Of a stretch of DNA of 64,000 nucleotides, positions 58,308 through 64,000 are shown piece by piece. The position numbers were made by a program, and so were the translations under genes. How positions within the stretch are numbered: the stretch's first letter is position 1; each line of letters opens with the position of its first letter. The stretch is from Parafrigoribacterium mesophilum (GTDB taxonomy: Bacteria > Actinomycetota > Actinomycetes > Actinomycetales > Microbacteriaceae): positions 1 through 64,000 of the forward strand of contig NZ_JBDJAF010000003.1 in the NCBI RefSeq assembly GCF_039652555.1, read 5' to 3'. Below the pieces are notes generated by a model. It did no database searches. It had not been told where the DNA came from and worked only from the letters and a program-made list of their open reading frames with translations.

Positions 58308-61300
58308 TCATGGCGTGCACGGCCCCTCACCGTAGGCGGGGTCGGTGTAGTACGGCGCCGGCCCGATCTCAACGGTCGCCGTCACCCGCACTGCCGTGGT
58401 GCCGGCCGGTGGCGTCGCGTCGCTCGCCGCGACCCAGATCCCCAGCTCGTTCTGGAACGAGTATCGGTAGGTCACCGTCGGCGCTCCGGCGTTGACCGGT
58501 GGGGTCGGGATCACGTCGGATCCTGCGGCGCAGCTGGTGATACCGGCCCGGGTGTTGACCGGGGTCAGGGTGGTCGGTGCGGAGGATTCGCCGCAGAATC
58601 CGCCCACAGCGTCCCGGCAGGCGCGCAGGGTGACGGTGATCGGGTTCCCGTACACCGAAGAGTCGGCCATCGAGGTGATCCAGGTACCGCTGACCAGGGT
58701 GGTCCAGGCACCACTGCCGAGCCGGTATTGGAAGACGGTGTCCGGATACTTCGGCCCTGCGCTCGTCAGCGCGTCGACTCGGATGTCGAATTGACCGGTG
58801 GTGCCGTTCCGGGCGACGGTCACGGTACCGCTGGTCTGCCCCGGCGTGGCTTTGGTCACCACGGAGCCGGAAACGGTAGGGGTGCAGAAATAGCCGTTGT
58901 CGGCGTAGACCACGTAGAAGTAGTGGCCGCCGTCAGACACCGAGGTGTCGGTCCAGCCGCTGACGACCGGCCCGCCAGAGCCGGGACTCGCGCTTCGACA
59001 GGCCGTCGGCGCGGTGTCACCGACGGTGAATCGGCCCACCGTATAGGTCACCGAATTCGTCGGGGCACCATTCGGATCGCTTCCGCCCCAGGTCACGGCG
59101 ACGTCCCCGCGCGCGTTCGCCACCACGGCGCTGAGGGCGCTCACCGCTGACGGCGGACCCACCGCGGTGACCGTGGCCGTGGCACTGCGGTTCCAGTCGT
59201 TGCTGCTGAGCACCTGGGCGCTGTTCTTCGCGTAGAGGCTCACCTGGTATTGCCTCCCGGCGACGAGGGTCGGCGTGAACGTGTATTGGCTGGCGCCGGT
59301 CGCCGCAACAGCCGAGGAGGAGTCCCAGTCCGGGCCGACGATGCGCACGATGTAGTCGGTGATCGCGCTTCCGCCGGCCGGGGCGGCCACCGCAGGCCAG
59401 CTGATGCTCACCGCTCCCGGAGCGACGTTGGTGGCCTTGGCGTCGCTGATCGATGGCGCGGCGGGCAGCAGGTCCGACCAGACGGTGGAGCCGATCGCCG
59501 TCGGCTCCGACGTCCCGATCGCGTTCTGTGCGGTGACGGAGATGCGCACCCCGTTGTCTGGGCCGTTTCCGGGGGTACGGACGGCGCATCCGCTGGTGAT
59601 CGGGCACGGTGTCACCGAGAACACGGTGCCGTCGGTTCGAGTTGCGGTCACCTCGTATCCGCTGATCGGCGAGTTGTTGAACCCGCCGGGGCTGAAGGCG
59701 ACGGTGACCGATCGGTCGGAGAAGGAGGTCACGGCCACCCCGGTCACCGGTTCGGGAACGTCCTGGATCTGGAGGGTGACGGCACCCCACACGTAACGGT
59801 CAGCATCCGCGGTGGCGTCGGCCACTTGGTACTGCAGGTTCACATTGACCGGCTGCGCGGTCTTGGCCACGGTGACCGCGAGCCTGCGGTTGTCGGCGCT
59901 CGGCGCGATGCTCACCCCGGCCGGGAGGGCATCGCCGTCGATCCCGCGGATGGCCACCACCTTCAGGGGCTGCCCGGGGAACGGATTTCCGGCGTCGTCG
60001 TTGGCGAGGACATCCACAATGGTGGTCGTCCCACGCGGGGTGACCGCCACGTCCGCGGCCGGCCTGGCCAGCGGCCGGGTCGAGGGCACCAAGCCCAGCT
60101 GGATGGTTCCGGATTTGCCTTCCGCGATGTCATCGCGCACACCGAGCACGATGGTGCTCGTGGTGTTCTTCACGGCGTCACTGTCGGCGTGCAGGGTGAG
60201 TTTCTGGTCCCTGAGGGTGTAGCTGAAGCCGGCGGGCGCCTGTCCCAGTACCGAATACGCCAACTCGTCGACGTCTTTCGGGTACGGGTATGTGGTCAGT
60301 TTCAGCAGGTCGAGCACTTTGCTCTCGCCTGGTTCGAAGTCGATGACGCCACCGTTGAACACCGGCGGCTGGTTCTCCCGCGGCGTCACTTTGATCGGCA
60401 GCACGAGCGTGGCGACGCGTCCGTTCGGGTCGTCGGCGCTGGCGCCGTCGGTGACCTGGAATGACACCGAGGCCGGTCCGAAATACTTGTCCGCCGAGGT
60501 GAACCGCAGCGTGTGGTCGTCCACCACGGGGTTTTGGCCGTTGGAGTGCGTTGCCCGTACTCCGGAGGTGTCGGCGAGCCGCACCTTCTTGCCGCCGATG
60601 GCCACCACGTAGTCGTTGAGGTCGATGGTCAGCGCCGATTCGCTGGGCACACTGAGCGCACGGGCCTTGTGGTTCAGTTGCGGCAACGCGTCGTCGTATC
60701 CGGGAACCCAGACGAACGCGTATGCGGCCACGGCGCCGTCGCCGGGCCGGGACACCTGGAACGGTATGATCTGGCGCTGGTTGCCGACCGTCACCCGAAT
60801 CCGCCGATCCGCGGTCACCTGCGCGTCGGCGTCGCGTCCTGGGAGCAGTGCCACTGTCAGGGAGGACACCGGGCCGTCGGCGAGGAACACGTTGCGGAGC
60901 ACGTCGACGTCGATGGTGTCGCGGTCGAGGATGTCGGTGAGGGTGAGCACCGTGTCCCTGGCCACCGGGTACACCGGCGGCGCGTCGGGGTCGACGATCA
61001 CGGTGACGAAGTTCGAGCCGGTGCCGCCGGAGTCGTTGGCGATGGTGTAGACCAGCCCGTAGCGTCCGGGGATCCGTGGTGGAGTGACCCGGACCATGTC
61101 ACCGACGACCTCGGCGGTGACGGTCGGGTCGTTGGGTACGACGCCCACGACGCTGAGCGGGCTGCCGTCAGGATCGGAGTCGTTCGACAGCACCCGCACC
61201 GAGACGGTGCTGCCCGGCCGCACCGTCACCTCGTCTTCGAGGGCGACCGGGTTGCGGGCGCCGTCGAGTTTCGCGCTGATGCCGACCCGGACCGTGCCGA

Positions 61301-64000
61301 TAGCCCTGGCGCCGAGCGCATCCAGCACCGTGTAGGTGAAGGTGTCGGTTCCGGCGGAGTAGCCGCCGGCCTCGTAGTCGAAGTAGTCGTCTCCGACGGT
61401 GGTGACGGCACCCTTCTGCGGGTTGGATTCCTGGCCGAGAAGCTGAACGGAGTCACCGTCCGGATCGATCCCGGTGAGAGGGATCGGGATGCGCACGGTC
61501 GCGCCGGAGAGCACGCGCGCCGTGACCGCCGCCGGCACCGGCGGGTTGTTCGTCGCATCGTTCGGCTCGCGCACCGCGATCCGCACGTTCGCTTGGGCAC
61601 GCTGCCCGTCGGGTCCCGACACTTCGTAGGTGGCCGTGAAGTTGCCCGGCTTGTCCGGGGCGAGGTAACGCAGCACATCCCCGGAGGCGAACAGCAGTCC
61701 GGAATCACCGGTCAGGGTGGTGGACAGCTGCGGATTGAGGCTGAGGTCCTCACCGTCGGGTTGCACGTCGTTGTCCAGAACGGGGATGTCCACCGCGTCT
61801 CCGACCCGCACCGTCACCGCGTCGTCCGTCGCGATGGGCGGTTGCAGCCTCGCCGGGATCGGGGTCTCGATCACCCTGACCACCCCTTCGGCTTCGGCCA
61901 GCCCATTACTGATCCGGTAGTTGAAGGTGACCGGGCCCGACAGCGGCCCGGTCAGGGTCACCCGGATCGCCTTCTGCTCGAGCACGTCGGCACGCACCGG
62001 CGCAGTGCCGGGAACGTTGTACACCCCGGTCACCAGCAGCACGCCGCCTGCCGGGTCGATGTCGGTGGAGGCGACGTCGATGGTCTGGCTGCTCAGGGTC
62101 TTCACGAAGATGGTTTTCGGCAGGGTGATCGGGGTGCTGTTGGCATTGGGAGGCGCCGCGACGTCGACTCGGATGACTCCGGTGGCCGTGTTGTCGCCGT
62201 CGTTGACCACGAAATCGAGGTAGTGGGTTCTGATCTGATCGCTGGTGAAGGTGAAGGTGCCCTTCTCCAGGCTGGCGGTGATGCTGGAGCCGCTCTTCAC
62301 CGGCACGCTGGTCAGCCGCAACACCCCGCTACCACCGCGCACATGGTCGAGCGGGTGGATGGTCACCGGCGCTCCGGCGTAGGCCAGCACGACGAACGGG
62401 TCGGCGACGATGGGCACCTCGCCCGGTTTTTTGACACTGACGCGGATGCTGCCGCTGGCGCTGTCCTGCCCGTCGGAGACGACGAGGCTGACCGACCGTT
62501 GCTCGGCCGAGGCGCCTCCGTCGACGAACACGACGCTGCCCTCCGGCCGGTAGCTGACGGTGTCCGGCGGCGCGGTCGTTGCCGAGACGAGGTAGAACGC
62601 GTCGCCGTCAGGGTCGATCCAGTCGCCGAGCGCCGAGACGGTGGCCCGGCCTCCCTGGGCCACCAGCATGGAGGTTTGCCGCACTTGTTCCGGCGGCGAG
62701 TTCTCCAGCGGGGACCGCACGGTCACGGTCACCGCGGCGGTGGCGCTGCCGCCGCGGCCGTCGTCGATGGTGTATCGGAAGCCGAACGCGCCGTGGGCGC
62801 CGGGCGTCGTGGTCAGCTGCAGCTGCTGCCGGTTGTTCACCAGGTCGATGCGACCTTGGGCCGCGTCGATCGGGGTGACATCCGAGATGACGAGAACGTC
62901 GCCGTTCGGGTCATAGTCGTTGAGCAGCACGGGCAGGATGCTGCTGACACCGGGCCTGGCGCCCAGCGTGTCGTTGACGGCCACCGGCGGCATCTGGTCC
63001 TTGGCCAGCTCCGGCGGGGTGTCGAGGTTGTTCTCCTCGACCTGCTGCTGATCGTCCTTCGTGACGATGAGTTCAGACCAATTGTCGATCAGGTGCCCGT
63101 CGGCCTGCACCGCCCAGGAACCGCCGCCGCGCGGGTCGTTCAGCAGCACCTTGTCGCCGTTGCGCGCAAAGGTGAGCCGTACCGCTGCCGGAGGCATCGA
63201 GTCCAACCGCTGCAGCTGTGGTTCGCTCTCCCCGGCGCACGAGCGCCAGGCGCTTCCTCCCGACCACGCGGCGTAGGTGCAGCCGTTCAGGGTGACCGGT
63301 GCCGCGGGGAACCCGGACTCTCCGGTGACCTGGGCGCGCGGAGTGCCGCCGGACACCGGCAGCGAGACCAGGCCACCGTCGAACGCGACGTAGACCCGAT
63401 CGCCGCCGGACGACGGCTGTTGCAGCACGGGGCTGCTGCCACCGCCGATCAGGCTGGACAGGTCGAACAACCGGCCGTCGAGGCTGAGCCGGCGGGAGGT
63501 GGCATCCAGCAGCGCCCAATGGTTCCCGACCGAGGTGACGGTGACGGCGGCGTTGGAATCGCCCAGCCCGGCCTGGAAGGTCGCCGGGGTGCTGCCGGGC
63601 GCGCCCAGGTCGAGCCGGTAGACCCTGCGGGCCTGGGACGAGTAGCCGATCAGCACACCGTCCGGGGACACGCTCACGACGGCGTCTTTGCCGAGGCTCA
63701 GCGTCGGCGGCGACTGCTGGTCGAAATGGACCACGTCCGCTTCGGGCATGACCCAGACCTGGCCGGTCCCGCGCGCGACGATGACAACACTCGCCTCGGT
63801 CAGGAAGACCTCCGGATCTTGCGGCGGCAGCGGAACGCTGTCGCGCACCTGAGAGGTCGCCGGATCAACGACATCGATCTTGCTGTCGGTGCGGTCTACC
63901 AGGAGCACGTTGGCGCCGCGCTGGACGACGTCGATCTCGGTGCCGGTGCTGGGCACCACGGTGTCCAGCGCGAGCACCTGCGTGTTGGCTCGGCCGATCA
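58308..64000 (-). CDS. Giant surface protein: beta-propeller-like head, cadherin/Ig-like repeats and FN3 domains (5' end outside window)
   Basis: At least 1897 residues are encoded, and the frame stays open to the window edge (IGRANTQVLALDTVV at the start). About the first 310 residues look like propeller blades (VNRTDSK-type strands, GGDRVYVAFDGGLVSLPVSG). Seven or more cadherin/Ig-like modules follow, each with a calcium-type turn such as LNDYDPNGD, DWIDPDGD, DNDVQPDGED, GIDPDGD and SNDSDPDG. Three or more FN3-like modules near the C-terminus contain FNNSPISGYEVTATRTDG and PAGGSAITDYIVRIVG. No LPxTG is present; relatives are anchored by an N-terminal membrane helix that lies outside the window. 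It is likely a long extracellular tower. Confidence 0.85.
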   Translation of the reverse strand, partial: IGRANTQVLALDTVVPSTGTEIDVVQRGANVLLVDRTDSKIDVVDPATSQVRDSVPLPPQDPEVFLTEASVVIVARGTGQVWVMPEADVVHFDQQSPPTLSLGKDAVVSVSPDGVLIGYSSQARRVYRLDLGAPGSTPATFQAGLGDSNAAVTVTSVGNHWALLDATSRRLSLDGRLFDLSSLIGGGSSPVLQQPSSGGDRVYVAFDGGLVSLPVSGGTPRAQVTGESGFPAAPVTLNGCTYAAWSGGSAWRSCAGESEPQLQRLDSMPPAAVRLTFARNGDKVLLNDPRGGGSWAVQADGHLIDNWSELIVTKDDQQQVEENNLDTPPELAKDQMPPVAVNDTLGARPGVSSILPVLLNDYDPNGDVLVISDVTPIDAAQGRIDLVNNRQQLQLTTTPGAHGAFGFRYTIDDGRGGSATAAVTVTVRSPLENSPPEQVRQTSMLVAQGGRATVSALGDWIDPDGDAFYLVSATTAPPDTVSYRPEGSVVFVDGGASAEQRSVSLVVSDGQDSASGSIRVSVKKPGEVPIVADPFVVLAYAGAPVTIHPLDHVRGGSGVLRLTSVPVKSGSSITASLEKGTFTFTSDQIRTHYLDFVVNDGDNTATGVIRVDVAAPPNANSTPITLPKTIFVKTLSSQTIDVASTDIDPAGGVLLVTGVYNVPGTAPVRADVLEQKAIRVTLTGPLSGPVTFNYRISNGLAEAEGVVRVIETPIPARLQPPIATDDAVTVRVGDAVDIPVLDNDVQPDGEDLSLNPQLSTTLTGDSGLLFASGDVLRYLAPDKPGNFTATYEVSGPDGQRAQANVRIAVREPNDATNNPPVPAAVTARVLSGATVRIPIPLTGIDPDGDSVQLLGQESNPQKGAVTTVGDDYFDYEAGGYSAGTDTFTYTVLDALGARAIGTVRVGISAKLDGARNPVALEDEVTVRPGSTVSVRVLSNDSDPDGSPLSVVGVVPNDPTVTAEVVGDMVRVTPPRIPGRYGLVYTIANDSGGTGSNFVTVIVDPDAPPVYPVARDTVLTLTDILDRDTIDVDVLRNVFLADGPVSSLTVALLPGRDADAQVTADRRIRVTVGNQRQIIPFQVSRPGDGAVAAYAFVWVPGYDDALPQLNHKARALSVPSESALTIDLNDYVVAIGGKKVRLADTSGVRATHSNGQNPVVDDHTLRFTSADKYFGPASVSFQVTDGASADDPNGRVATLVLPIKVTPRENQPPVFNGGVIDFEPGESKVLDLLKLTTYPYPKDVDELAYSVLGQAPAGFSYTLRDQKLTLHADSDAVKNTTSTIVLGVRDDIAEGKSGTIQLGLVPSTRPLARPAADVAVTPRGTTTIVDVLANDDAGNPFPGQPLKVVAIRGIDGDALPAGVSIAPSADNRRLAVTVAKTAQPVNVNLQYQVADATADADRYVWGAVTLQIQDVPEPVTGVAVTSFSDRSVTVAFSPGGFNNSPISGYEVTATRTDGTVFSVTPCPITSGCAVRTPGNGPDNGVRISVTAQNAIGTSEPTAIGSTVWSDLLPAAPSISDAKATNVAPGAVSISWPAVAAPAGGSAITDYIVRIVGPDWDSSSAVAATGASQYTFTPTLVAGRQYQVSLYAKNSAQVLSSNDWNRSATATVTAVGPPSAVSALSAVVANARGDVAVTWGGSDPNGAPTNSVTYTVGRFTVGDTAPTACRSASPGSGGPVVSGWTDTSVSDGGHYFYVVYADNGYFCTPTVSGSVVTKATPGQTSGTVTVARNGTTGQFDIRVDALTSAGPKYPDTVFQYRLGSGAWTTLVSGTWITSMADSSVYGNPITVTLRACRDAVGGFCGESSAPTTLTPVNTRAGITSCAAGSDVIPTPPVNAGAPTVTYRYSFQNELGIWVAASDATPPAGTTAVRVTATVEIGPAPYYTDPAYGEGPCTP

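Noticed and set aside
59250..60464. 404-codon plus-strand frame opposite the giant tower gene
   Set aside because: It is an antisense shadow with Gly/Arg/Asp-rich sequence. The opposite strand has clear Ig/FN3 repeats in a continuous frame.
58308..64000. Sortase-anchored adhesin
   Set aside because: The C-terminus inside the window has no LPxTG, hydrophobic helix or basic tail, and no sortase gene is nearby. Anchoring at the N-terminus, outside the window, is more likely.

Overview
The window reads as a chromosomal segment of a high-GC Gram-positive bacterium, most likely a member of the Microbacteriaceae (Actinomycetota). The reasons are uniformly GC-rich coding DNA, long spurious antisense ORFs, frequent GTG starts, tight ATGA/GTGA gene overlaps, a nusA-ylxR-infB-rbfA block beside proS, DUF222/HNH (13E12-type) genes, and the actinobacterial set of giant Ig-like/FN3 protein, MoxR, DUF58, transglutaminase-like, FHA and FtsK/EccC-like proteins. 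The genus cannot be fixed from the sequence. I saw no rRNA, tRNA, CRISPR array, insertion sequence or prophage.

Layout. 1-2.3 kb: tail of a DUF222/HNH gene, a P-loop uridine-kinase-like gene divergent from mutY, and an SRPBCC protein. 2.3-9.1 kb, minus strand: translation block rbfA, infB, ylxR, nusA, then proS; rimP is not in its usual place before nusA. 9.2-13.2 kb, plus strand: an Lrp/AsnC regulator followed by E1-alpha, E1-beta and E2 of a branched-chain 2-oxoacid dehydrogenase. 13.4-14.6 kb: a secreted ScyD/ScyE-like beta-propeller protein.

14.9-32.4 kb is a complete aerobic phenylacetate (paa) catabolic island: paaABCDE plus paaG; divergent paaI and a TetR; a LIV-type ABC transporter with a fused LivM-LivG; paaK with a second TetR; and paaJ-F-H-Z. 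Six PaaR-like operator matches sit in the three promoter regions and tie these units, including the transporter, into one regulon. PaaK makes phenylacetyl-CoA, PaaABCDE epoxidises it, PaaG isomerises, PaaZ opens the ring and oxidises, and PaaF/H/J finish by beta-oxidation.

32.6-34.1 kb: a full DUF222/HNH gene. 34.2-44.4 kb: a second catabolic island, a nine-gene minus-strand operon (LIV-type transporter, acyl-CoA ligase, TetR, two alpha/beta hydrolases) with a divergent thiolase; its substrate is unknown. 44.5-49.8 kb: an M50 site-2 protease, a two-domain FKBP lipoprotein, an OsmC-like protein, an asparaginase and alanine dehydrogenase. 49.8-64.0 kb: one minus-strand operon, running off the window end, that encodes a giant cadherin/FN3 tower protein, MoxR ATPase, DUF58 protein, a transglutaminase-like membrane protein that lacks its catalytic residues, a zinc-ribbon/FHA protein and an EccC-like ATPase. 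It looks like an uncharacterised cell-envelope or secretion machine.

Non-coding structure: four copies of a roughly 80-95 bp long inverted repeat lie only between genes. Other items are a hairpin just before the infB ribosome-binding site, a compact REP-like double hairpin between infB and rbfA, direct repeats before ald, and several short duplications that copy stop-codon regions.
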